DNA of 64,000 bases from Negadavirga shengliensis. GTDB lineage: Bacteria > Bacteroidota > Bacteroidia > Cytophagales > Cyclobacteriaceae. The translations under genes and the position numbers were made by a program. The DNA is taken from NCBI RefSeq assembly GCF_042652345.1, contig NZ_JBHSJJ010000006.1, forward strand, positions 124,001-188,000, in the 5' to 3' direction. Every line of letters starts with the position of its first letter. Within the stretch, counting starts at the first letter, position 1. Below the pieces are notes generated by a model. The model searched no databases, had not been told where the DNA came from, and saw only the letters and a program-made list of their open reading frames with translations. This document shows, in pieces, positions 8,292 to 16,218 of the stretch.

Positions 8292-9551
8292 ATGAAAAAT
8301 TTATCAAAATTGTTTGTGGTTTTTTTTGTTACATGTCTCATAAGTTGTAATCAAGAAGATGACAATCCTTTGACTCCGGATACAGAGGGGTTTGAAGAGT
8401 TGGAAAGTAAATGGATGCGCATCGCGCTCTGGGATGAAGATGGGGCCATAAATTTATTGAATCCCTTGGAAAGCCAGGTTGTAAAACCCGACCTGGACAG
8501 GTTTTCAGGGGGAAGCAGCAATTATGTGAGTTCTTCGGGGCGGTATATAATTTCACTGGAGAGGCAGGACGGCAGAGTGCTTATTTTTGACACGGGGATC
8601 GAGAATCATGGAGATCACGCGCATGTACATGGTCCTAGCTGGCTCAGTGTGGTGGCAGAGGCACCATTACCCACCCATTTCGATGCCAGCCATGGCAACA
8701 TCATTATTTTTAATGATGGAGACGGATCTGTGACCTGGATCAGAGATCAGTTATTGGAAACGCCTTCTTTCCGGCCCGCTATCATTTTGCCTGCAAATAC
8801 GAATGCACACCACGGGGCTGCTGCCTGGCTTTCAGGCAATAAGCTGGCAGTGACTTTCCAAGATCCGGAGGCTTCCGGATCGCTCCCCCAATACGTAAAG
8901 ATTTTGGATGGCAACGGAGAAATATTGTATGAAAATCAGGATGTAAAAGTAACCGGTATCCACGGGGACGCTTCCAACGGTAAATATGCATTATTCGGAG
9001 GAACCGAAGGTGTCATTGTGGCTTCCCAAGACAATACGCTTAAGCTGATACCTAATGTTTCCCCCCTTGATCCATCGTCCGGAAACTGGATGGGTACCCT
9101 GAGAGGGCATGACCAATTGGAGGTATTTTATGGTTTGGCCAGGAATCACGGGGTTTTTAAAATTGATCCCGAAGCAGAAACCATTCAAAGTATTTATTCC
9201 GGTGATGATGTCCATGCTTACTTGATAAGCGCTGACGGTGGTCATTTGGTAGTACAACGAACCGATGGGAACGTGAAGGTTTTTAATGCAAGAACAGGTG
9301 TGGAATTGGGCAGTCACAGTATCCTCGCTTCCTTAAGAGGCAATCCATCTGCCAGAAAACAGCTCACGGACTTAGAAATATACAGATTAATGGATGAGGA
9401 AAACCCTATTCTCACGCTTTCTGAAGCTTTTATGTATGTGCTGGAACCTGAGAGAGACAAAATTTCAATAAGAGATATAACAACGATGGAAAAAGTCAAG
9501 GAAATAGAGACTCCAGATCATATCACTCAGATTCTGCGCGTGGGTTTTTAA
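8292..9551 (+). CDS. aztD: AztD-like periplasmic zinc metallochaperone
   Basis: 419-aa predicted lipoprotein with lipobox CLISC (C19) and a beta-propeller body. Histidine clusters appear where AztD proteins carry them: HGDHAHVHG (residues 106-114), HFDASHG (129-135), AHHGAA (from 172), and GIHGDAS (222-228). AztD of Paracoccus carries zinc to the AztC binding protein of an ABC importer. No aztABC genes are in this window, so the partner must be encoded elsewhere or the protein works differently. The palindrome at 8214-8250 suggests induction under zinc shortage. The gene is followed by its own terminator. The lipid anchor differs from the soluble Paracoccus protein. Confidence 0.78.
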   Translation: MKNLSKLFVVFFVTCLISCNQEDDNPLTPDTEGFEELESKWMRIALWDEDGAINLLNPLESQVVKPDLDRFSGGSSNYVSSSGRYIISLERQDGRVLIFDTGIENHGDHAHVHGPSWLSVVAEAPLPTHFDASHGNIIIFNDGDGSVTWIRDQLLETPSFRPAIILPANTNAHHGAAAWLSGNKLAVTFQDPEASGSLPQYVKILDGNGEILYENQDVKVTGIHGDASNGKYALFGGTEGVIVASQDNTLKLIPNVSPLDPSSGNWMGTLRGHDQLEVFYGLARNHGVFKIDPEAETIQSIYSGDDVHAYLISADGGHLVVQRTDGNVKVFNARTGVELGSHSILASLRGNPSARKQLTDLEIYRLMDEENPILTLSEAFMYVLEPERDKISIRDITTMEKVKEIETPDHITQILRVGF

Positions 9552-9580
9552 TCCCATTCAGTATGGTGATTTTAAAAAAT

Positions 9581-9614
9581 AAAAAACAGAGGATACATGT
9601 TCTCTGTTTTTTTT
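9581..9614 (+). terminator. Intrinsic terminator after the AztD-like gene
   Basis: AAAAAACAGAG and CTCTGTTTTTT form an 11-bp stem around a 10-base loop, with further T after it. It starts 30 bases after the stop. Confidence 0.85.
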
Positions 9615-9724
9615 AATTGATTTAAGCCTACATATGTATTGATATTCAGTGATTTAAATCATATGTGAGCATTTATTTTTCTATTAAATTTGTTAAAATA
9701 TTTTTTTCATTAAAAGATACGTCC

Positions 9725-10936
9725 ATGAATATCGTTACATCCTTTGTTTTAGCAATCATCGTATTTTCGTTTGTATCCGTTTCTGACCAGATGAAGTCAG
9801 GCGACAGGGTGGTTATCGGGGAGAAAGTTCATCATGACTTATACATCGCCGGAGGCACCGTGACGATCAACGCGCCTGTGGAAGGAGATCTGATAGTGGC
9901 CGGAGGCACCATTACGGTCAGTGACTCCATCGCCCAGGATATTTTAGCTGCTGGGGGTACTATAGTAGTAGATGGGTTTGTAGGTGATGATATCCGTTGT
10001 GCAGGAGGGACAGTTGTATTTAGTGGCGAAATATTGGGTGATCTTATTGTGGCCGGAGGGAATGTTCATTTGGAAAAAATGGCCGTAATAAATGGTAACC
10101 TTGTTGTAACAGGAGGAGAAATTACGGTCGATGGCCGGATCAAAGGTGACATCAAAAGTGCAGGGGGAGCGTTTACATTGAATGGAAGGGTTGAGAACAA
10201 TCTTGAAGCCAGGGGTGGGAAATTAACGCTAAACGGAAGTGTTCAGGGTAAATCACTTTTGGTCGGAAACGTCATTGAACTTGGGCCTGACATGATATTT
10301 GAGGGTGATGTGGTGTACTGGAACAAAAAAGGAGAGTTGGATTTTAAAAACACGCTCACCAGTGGACAGCCTGTTTTTGATTCTTCTTACGCTTTGGAAA
10401 ACAAGCATTGGTATTTTTTGGGATTTGCATCTATACTCTTGGTAGTCTGGTATTTGGGCACCGCTTTCCTGATGATATTTGTGATACAATATCTGTTTGG
10501 AGGTATTTTTAAAAAAGCGGCTGTTACCGCAGTCGATACCACCATGAAATCGCTTGGCTGGGGTGTTTTGTTCATCGTGGGTGTACCGATTTTAGTTGTT
10601 CTATCCATAGCCACCATCATCGGTCTTCCCATAGGGGTGATCACCTTGCTGGCTTACCTTACCCTGCTTCTGTTTTCAACGGTTATGGTAGCGCTTCTGG
10701 CTGCCAATGCGATCAATAATATCTATTATCAAAGCGCATGGGGGAAGACCAGGATTATTTTGACGGCTTTTTTGATCTTCATCATCTTGAAACTCGTTTC
10801 ATTGATCCCTTTTATAGGACAATTGGTCATGTTGCTTCTTATATGTCTTACCCTTGGCGCACTGATTGTAAATATACGCTGGAGGCCCTACGGCGGAACC
10901 CCGGGCAGGCCTAAAACCGAAGTTCCTTCCTTGTGA
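9725..10936 (+). CDS. Bactofilin-like repeat protein with C-terminal membrane domain
   Basis: 403 aa starting at the ATG at 9725 (MNIVTSFVLAIIV, a signal peptide). An upstream GTG at 9665 is in frame but would place a non-hydrophobic leader before the signal. Residues about 40-195 are short repeats built on AGG-T(I/V) followed by DGxIxGD, for example AGGTVTIN, AGGTITVSD, AGGTIVVDG. This is the pattern of the right-handed beta helix in bactofilins. Residues about 225-385 hold four or five hydrophobic helices, including a glycine- and proline-rich pair (GVPILVVLSIATIIGLPIGV). This architecture (repeat region plus DUF8173-like membrane part) is common in Bacteroidota and its role is not established; a surface or envelope scaffold is a reasonable guess. 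It stands alone between two intergenic gaps. Confidence 0.75.
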   Translation: MNIVTSFVLAIIVFSFVSVSDQMKSGDRVVIGEKVHHDLYIAGGTVTINAPVEGDLIVAGGTITVSDSIAQDILAAGGTIVVDGFVGDDIRCAGGTVVFSGEILGDLIVAGGNVHLEKMAVINGNLVVTGGEITVDGRIKGDIKSAGGAFTLNGRVENNLEARGGKLTLNGSVQGKSLLVGNVIELGPDMIFEGDVVYWNKKGELDFKNTLTSGQPVFDSSYALENKHWYFLGFASILLVVWYLGTAFLMIFVIQYLFGGIFKKAAVTAVDTTMKSLGWGVLFIVGVPILVVLSIATIIGLPIGVITLLAYLTLLLFSTVMVALLAANAINNIYYQSAWGKTRIILTAFLIFIILKLVSLIPFIGQLVMLLLICLTLGALIVNIRWRPYGGTPGRPKTEVPSL

Positions 10937-11138
10937 TGATTGTGAAAATCGTGTCGTGGTGATAAAACCTATCCGATAGTTTGTTAGTGGAAAATAAATT
11001 AACCAATGGAACCGGCCAATTTTCGTCATAAAATCCTGGAGTTGGATTTGTCGATTTTTAAACGCAATTTGGAGTTGAAATTGATGCTACCGGGGTTTTA
11101 AGAAGAAAATTTCTCTTTACTGAAAACCGAATGGACCT

Positions 11139-12260
11139 ATGAATCGCATCTTGGCAAAGAAACATGTTCAGGAATTGTTATCATTTGCAGGGATAAATAT
11201 CAACGGTGAAAATCCCTGGGACATTCATATATTGCATGATGGCTTTTACAAAAAAGCCCTTTTGGGTGGGTCTCTGGCTGTGGGAGAGGCTTACATGCAG
11301 CACTGGTGGGATGCTGATCGGTTGGATGAATTTTTTACCCGTGTCCTTGGTATTTCATTGGAGGAAAAGATCCATAAGAACTGGCATATTTTTTTCCATA
11401 TAATGCGGTCCAGATTATTTAACTTTTCAAATATCTCAGGAGCATTTAAAATAGGGAGGCATCATTATGACCTCGGAAATGACCTTTTTTCAAAAATGCT
11501 GGACAAACGCATGATTTATACCTGTGCTTACTGGACAAAGGCCGCTACCTTGGATGAAGCCCAGGAAAATAAACTTGAACTGACTTGTCAAAAGCTTGAG
11601 TTGGAACGCGGGATGAAAGTGCTCGACATCGGTTGTGGGTGGGGAGGTTTTGCCAAATACGCCTCCGAACGGTTTGGGGTGAGTGTCACCGGACTTACTG
11701 TTTCTGAAGAACAAGCAAAATCGGCCCGGGAACTTTGTCGCGGCCTGCCCGTAGAAATAAAATTATTGGATTACCGACAGTTTCACGGCCAATTTGACCG
11801 GGTGGTTTCCCTGGGCATGTTTGAACATGTTGGTTATAAAAACTACAGGCTTTATATGGAAAAAGCCAGCCGATATTTAAAGGATAATGGCCTTTTTTTG
11901 TTGCATACCATCGGAACCAATATCAGCAGCAAGTGGAATGACCCCTGGATTGACCGTTATATATTTCCCGGCTCCCTGCTTCCGTCCATTCAACAGATAG
12001 GAAAAGCAATAGAGGGATTGTTTGTGATGGAGGATTGGCACAATTTCGGCGCCGACTATGACAAGACCTTGATGGCCTGGCATCAAAACTTTGTCAACCA
12101 CTGGGAGGATTTGAAAGGGCGCTATGACGAAATTTTTTTTAGAATGTGGAAGTATTATTTATTGAGCTGTGCCGGAGCTTTCCGCGCACGAAAAAACCAG
12201 CTGTGGCAAATTGTACTTTCCAAAAAAGGGGTTCCGGGAGGATACGTTTCTCTAAGATGA
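11139..12260 (+). CDS. cfa: Cyclopropane-fatty-acyl-phospholipid synthase
   Basis: SAM-dependent enzyme that adds a methylene bridge to unsaturated acyl chains of membrane phospholipids. 373 aa, close to the usual length. The N-terminal domain includes GEAYMQHWWD. The SAM site is VLDIGCGWGGFAKYA (about 160-175), followed by SLGMFEHVGYKNY and the substrate-side segment WIDRYIFPGS. The start ATG follows an A/T-rich leader with no clear Shine-Dalgarno site, as usual in this phylum. A weak hairpin at 12260-12281 may terminate it. No neighbour in the same pathway. Confidence 0.94.
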   Translation: MNRILAKKHVQELLSFAGININGENPWDIHILHDGFYKKALLGGSLAVGEAYMQHWWDADRLDEFFTRVLGISLEEKIHKNWHIFFHIMRSRLFNFSNISGAFKIGRHHYDLGNDLFSKMLDKRMIYTCAYWTKAATLDEAQENKLELTCQKLELERGMKVLDIGCGWGGFAKYASERFGVSVTGLTVSEEQAKSARELCRGLPVEIKLLDYRQFHGQFDRVVSLGMFEHVGYKNYRLYMEKASRYLKDNGLFLLHTIGTNISSKWNDPWIDRYIFPGSLLPSIQQIGKAIEGLFVMEDWHNFGADYDKTLMAWHQNFVNHWEDLKGRYDEIFFRMWKYYLLSCAGAFRARKNQLWQIVLSKKGVPGGYVSLR

Positions 12261-12281
12261 AAACGATTTTAACGTTTTTTT
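12260..12281 (+). terminator. Weak terminator after cfa
   Basis: AAAACG / CGTTTT stem with a 7-base loop and a following run of T, overlapping the cfa stop codon. Six base pairs, mostly A-T, so marginal. Confidence 0.4.
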
Positions 12282-12463
12282 GTGGAACGTTTCTTTCCCG
12301 GGGCACTATCCAACTGCGGGTCCGGGATCAGGTAATCCTCCTGGATTTCCGGACTGTTTTGGAAACACACCGGCGAACTGTTTACCCTTTCCCCCGCTGA
12401 ATCAGGGTTTTCTTTTTTCCGATTTTTCTTTTTTGGTACCATGTTCTGATTTATTTCAAAGGG

Positions 12464-12871
12464 TCAAACCTCATTCTTCCATAAAACAAGCAATTCCTGT
12501 ACCTGTTCCTGGATGCCGGAAGCATCCTTTTGAATAATGGCACTTCCAAGTTCAGCCAATCCCGTGGCCAGGGAAATGATTTTCTGAACGCTTCCGAGTC
12601 CTCTGATGGTTTTTGCCATTTCTGAAGACACCTTCCCGATTTGTTCCAGAGATCTGGCCACTTCCTTGCTCACCAAAAGGGTAGACATCACCTTCATCTT
12701 TTCAGCGGCATTCAAAAGTTGTTTTACCTTTACGCCTATTTTATTGTAGTCGCCCTCGCTGATTTGATGCTCCTGCTTTTTTTCAAACCTGTAGTCATTC
12801 AGCGCTTTGGCCCAGTTACAAAGAACATCTGCCAGTTCACTTAATTTCTTAGCATCCAAATTCGCATCCAT
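12464..12871 (-). CDS. Small all-helical protein of unknown function
   Basis: 135 aa, not recognised. The composition (Leu, Lys, Glu, Ala rich; one proline-free stretch after another) predicts several amphipathic helices. A hydrophobic segment near 95-115 (IISLATGLAELGSAII) is too polar to be a firm membrane helix. There is no signal peptide. It starts 4 bases after the stop of the upstream lipoprotein gene, so the two form an operon. A coiled-coil or helical bundle that binds the partner is possible, but nothing in the sequence shows a function. Confidence 0.7.
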   Translation of the reverse strand: MDANLDAKKLSELADVLCNWAKALNDYRFEKKQEHQISEGDYNKIGVKVKQLLNAAEKMKVMSTLLVSKEVARSLEQIGKVSSEMAKTIRGLGSVQKIISLATGLAELGSAIIQKDASGIQEQVQELLVLWKNEV

Positions 12872-12875
12872 TATC

Positions 12876-13721
12876 CTATTTTATTTGGTTATAAGCGATG
12901 CCTAAGGCTTTCAATTCTGCTGCATAGCGCCGCGCCCGGTCTCTAAGGTCTTTTTGAGAAAGCTTTCGGTCGGCATCCGCCAGTATTTGGTGACCCTCCG
13001 CCATTTTTCTAAAAGAAGCGGCCAATATCTGTGTCTGGCTTAGCTTCAGATCAATTTCTCTAAGCACATCATAGTAGGCTATGATGGCCTTGCCTTTCTC
13101 ATAATCACTGAGATTGTCACTGAACCCCAGTTCACGATAATAAGTATACCATCTTTCTTTCTCCAGCTCCAGTAGACCTGCCAGATTGCTCTCCAATATG
13201 AAGGCTATTTTTTCTGAAAGAACCTGTATATCGTCATTGGCTTCACGTAAATACCGGTCTATTTTTCTTCTTCGGAAACCCTCGGTTCCCGCGCGAAAAA
13301 GCAGTTCCGCAATTTTTTGATAGGCATTTACTTGCTGTGCGGAAATTGATATTTCCCCAAAAGTACCCGCCTGGACCGCCTCTGAAGTGGCGGACAAGTC
13401 ATAGCGTGTCAGATGATTGTCGGAGAGCTGGTAGAGCCCATCCCAGTAGGAATGAAGGGCATTATATAAATGAAGGGTAATGCTGTCGGCAAGGTGATGG
13501 GTGCTGCAATCGCAAAGCAGCTCCCTTCTGATCTCAAATTGGTCCATGGCCTCCCAGATGCACCGTTCTCTGCATTGGGTTTCAAATCCAAACTCGATGG
13601 ATTCATACACCTGCATTCCCTTGATGGCCTCAGCCGAAAAATGGTTGATTTCTTTCAGGTTGATACACGCGGTAGCCTGAAATATTACCCAAATCAGATA
13701 CGCTGTTCTTTTGATGGACAT
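12876..13721 (-). CDS. Predicted lipoprotein of unknown function
   Basis: 281 aa. The N-terminus has a short positive region, a hydrophobic core and a lipobox-like ATAC (C19). The mature part contains four clustered cysteines in CRERC and CDC within about 20 residues (near 51-72), then a long helical region with many charged residues. No family recognised. It is the first gene of a two-gene operon with the small helical protein downstream. The cysteine cluster could bind a metal or form disulfides in the periplasm; that is a guess. Confidence 0.7.
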   Translation of the reverse strand: MSIKRTAYLIWVIFQATACINLKEINHFSAEAIKGMQVYESIEFGFETQCRERCIWEAMDQFEIRRELLCDCSTHHLADSITLHLYNALHSYWDGLYQLSDNHLTRYDLSATSEAVQAGTFGEISISAQQVNAYQKIAELLFRAGTEGFRRRKIDRYLREANDDIQVLSEKIAFILESNLAGLLELEKERWYTYYRELGFSDNLSDYEKGKAIIAYYDVLREIDLKLSQTQILAASFRKMAEGHQILADADRKLSQKDLRDRARRYAAELKALGIAYNQIK

Positions 13722-13820
13722 AGCCTAAATATAATACATAAATTTGATGAAGGCATGTTTTACAAAGGAACCGAAGGGGTCAAGCGCGATAACTTCAAAG
13801 CCCAAAATGTTGATCCTGGA

Positions 13821-14759
13821 TCACCTGATGACCTGGAAAGCCGAAGCTTGCCGGTTAAACGGCAGGGCTTCTTTTCCACGCAGCCCGAGCCTTTCATTGA
13901 TTTGTCTCAAAAAATGATCCACGCCAATCTCTGATCCGGGGATAAAACCTGGCACCGTGATGACCTGGGCCAATATCCCCCCAAAACCCCTGTGCATCAC
14001 ACCTCTCGGGAGATACACCAAGTCACCTACTTCCAGTCGGTGTTCTTGGATCAGCCCTTCGAGTTCTTCCTGCTTAATGGATTCAGGATCACTTATCTGT
14101 TCTACGTTTTCACTGGTAAACAGCTTGGCCCCCGGCATCACCATCTGCACCAGGTAAAACTCATCAAAACCCTGATCTTCCGGATGAAAATGGCTGAAGG
14201 AATCCATGATCCTCACCCTGTGGGCATTGATCGAATGCCAGATATAATTTCCCACATCTTTATGCCAGGTCAAAAGAATACGCCGATAGGCATTGGTCTC
14301 AGTAGCACAGCCGCCTGGTGTGTCGGTAATGTTCATGTCCCAATCCGGCCGGATAAAGGCCGGAATGTTGCTGTCCGGCTTGTCAGGAACGGTAAAGGCC
14401 AACAAGCCCAAGAGGCTGTCCGCTTCCATGATCTCTCCTTTCTCCAGCAGGACGATGTCTCCTACAGCTATCTTCGAGGTTTGTTTATCTCCATTGGCAG
14501 CGGTAATGGTGGCAGAGCCGCCCCCATCCTGCACAAAAAGTACCTGTGTAACCGCTTTGGAAGGGACGTTTTGTGTAGACGGAAGATAAAATATATCATA
14601 CCCCGGATTTTTTTTGATAAAATCTTTCCGTATCCCGGCTAAGCCCGGATTTCCCTCTTTCCCCAATTTGGCGACCTTAATCAGCCCCTTATCCTGTCCT
14701 ATTGAAGCATAAGAACCGGTCAACATTAAAAATAAAATACTGAAGATGAGTTTTATCAT
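13821..14759 (-). CDS. Secreted double-cupin protein
   Basis: 312 aa with a cleavable signal peptide ending about SYASIGQ. Two cupin-like segments are visible. The N-terminal half has VLFVQDGGGSATIT and VGDIVLLEKGE. The C-terminal half has the metal-site motif SHFHPEDQGFDEFYL and, later, VGDLVYLPRGVMHRG with a third histidine. The C-terminal half therefore keeps a His-His-Glu-His set, while the first lacks it. Cupin enzymes include dioxygenases, isomerases and lyases, so the reaction cannot be named. It is divergent from the GH5 gene with a 286-base spacer. Confidence 0.72.
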   Translation of the reverse strand: MIKLIFSILFLMLTGSYASIGQDKGLIKVAKLGKEGNPGLAGIRKDFIKKNPGYDIFYLPSTQNVPSKAVTQVLFVQDGGGSATITAANGDKQTSKIAVGDIVLLEKGEIMEADSLLGLLAFTVPDKPDSNIPAFIRPDWDMNITDTPGGCATETNAYRRILLTWHKDVGNYIWHSINAHRVRIMDSFSHFHPEDQGFDEFYLVQMVMPGAKLFTSENVEQISDPESIKQEELEGLIQEHRLEVGDLVYLPRGVMHRGFGGILAQVITVPGFIPGSEIGVDHFLRQINERLGLRGKEALPFNRQASAFQVIR

Positions 14760-14850
14760 GTTAAAGCTTTTTTGTCATTTTGGCCAGTCGACACACTGTA
14801 TTACTTTTCCTTTCAAAATTAAAAATACGATAAAAAAACGAACCTGAAAA

Positions 14851-14873
14851 GTCCGGGCTTTTTAAATCCGGAC
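14851..14873. other. Hairpin in the divergent cupin/GH5 spacer
   Basis: GTCCGG and CCGGAC with an 11-base loop, in an otherwise A/T-rich spacer (14760-15045). Its position far upstream of both genes does not fit a terminator for either. Function unknown. Confidence 0.25.
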
Positions 14874-15045
14874 CTATAGGATTATGCGATAAGCTTTTAA
14901 GGCAATCCCACACCCGTCAATGCTATCGCCCGACTTCATTCATTTTGGATATTTTGAAGACAGATCGCCGCTGTTTTATGATTCCCAAACATTTTTTATA
15001 TTTATAATGTATCACGGATAAATTCCTCCCTAACCAATAAGTACC

Positions 15046-16149
15046 ATGAATATGCATTTAATCCATTTACTAATCCTGCTTCTTATGGCAGGGGTACCTT
15101 ATTCTCAGGTTCCTTCCCCAAAGGATGCGTATCAGGAAGAATTCTTTATAAAAAGAGGTACCAATATCAGCCACTGGCTTTCTCAAAGTAAAAGGAGGGG
15201 GGCTGACAGAAGGGAGTTCTTTCAAGAGGAAGATGTGGCGTTTCTCGCAGGACTGTGGTTTGACCATATCCGCATCCCCATAGATGAAGAACAGATGTGG
15301 GACGAAAACGGCAAAAAGGAGCAGGAGGCCTTCGCACTGCTGCATGAGGCCTTGGGTTGGTGTGAAAAGCATGAACTGAAAGCCGTGGTGGACCTCCATA
15401 TCCTGCGTTCCCATCATTTTAATGAGGGAGATAAACCTTTGTGGACGGATCCGGCGGCACAGGAGCGTTTTTATCAGTGCTGGAGGGATCTGTCCGAAGA
15501 GTTGGGAAAATATCCTGTGGGGATGGTGGCTTATGAACTGATGAATGAGCCGGTGGCGGAGGATCCTGCGGATTGGAACAGGTTGGTAGCCAAAGCTACG
15601 GCGGTGATCCGGGAAAATGAACCTGAAAGGAAAATTGTGATAGGATCCAATATGTGGCAAAAAGCGGATACTTTTGATGACCTTCGGGTCCCCGAAAACG
15701 ACCCCCATATCATTTTGAGCTTTCATATGTATGAACCTATGCTGGTAACCCATTATAAGGCCTCCTGGACTGGGATTAAAGATTATGCAGGACCGGTGAA
15801 TTATCCGGGTGTTATCATAAAAGATGAGGACTGGCAAAGTCTGGATGAACCCTTCAGAACAGTGATGGAAAATCAAAAAAGGTTTTATGACAAAGCTACT
15901 ATCCGAAAGCATTTTGAAAAGCCCATACGCCTTTCCAAAGAACTGGGTTTGCCGCTGTATTGCGGTGAGTGGGGAGCATATCCCACGACCCCCGAGGATG
16001 TCCGTTACCAATGGTACCAGGATGTGAAGGATGTTTTGGAGGAGAACGGCATTGCTTGGGCCACGTGGGATTATAAAGGAGGTTTTGGCATCATCCGTAA
16101 TGGGCAAAAAGACGAAAAGCTGATTGATGTTTTGCTGGCGAATTTTTAA
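15046..16149 (+). CDS. Secreted glycoside hydrolase family 5 protein
   Basis: 367 aa, signal peptide at the N-terminus, then a TIM-barrel GH5 domain covering nearly the whole protein. The general acid is E168 in LMNEPV and the nucleophile is E308 in CGEWGA. WFDHIRIP, VVDLHI and ILSFHMYEP match conserved GH5 strands. GH5 covers endoglucanases, mannanases and exo-glucosidases; the short secreted form without a binding module is often annotated as cellulase, but the substrate cannot be read from the sequence. The M16 protease gene begins 69 bases downstream and may be cotranscribed. Confidence 0.9.
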   Translation: MNMHLIHLLILLLMAGVPYSQVPSPKDAYQEEFFIKRGTNISHWLSQSKRRGADRREFFQEEDVAFLAGLWFDHIRIPIDEEQMWDENGKKEQEAFALLHEALGWCEKHELKAVVDLHILRSHHFNEGDKPLWTDPAAQERFYQCWRDLSEELGKYPVGMVAYELMNEPVAEDPADWNRLVAKATAVIRENEPERKIVIGSNMWQKADTFDDLRVPENDPHIILSFHMYEPMLVTHYKASWTGIKDYAGPVNYPGVIIKDEDWQSLDEPFRTVMENQKRFYDKATIRKHFEKPIRLSKELGLPLYCGEWGAYPTTPEDVRYQWYQDVKDVLEENGIAWATWDYKGGFGIIRNGQKDEKLIDVLLANF

Positions 16150-16218
16150 CAAAAATTTACTAGGTTTTGTAAGTTTAATTTTTTAGTTTAAACCAGTTTT
16201 CACCAAATCCTCAAAATC

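Noticed and set aside
12146..12537. Overlapping plus-strand frames after cfa
   Set aside because: They overlap cfa and the convergent gene in the wrong frame and look non-protein-like.
15070..16152. Long minus-strand open frame (360 codons) opposite the GH5 gene
   Set aside because: Exact antisense of a gene with clear catalytic motifs; the translation has no family-like features.
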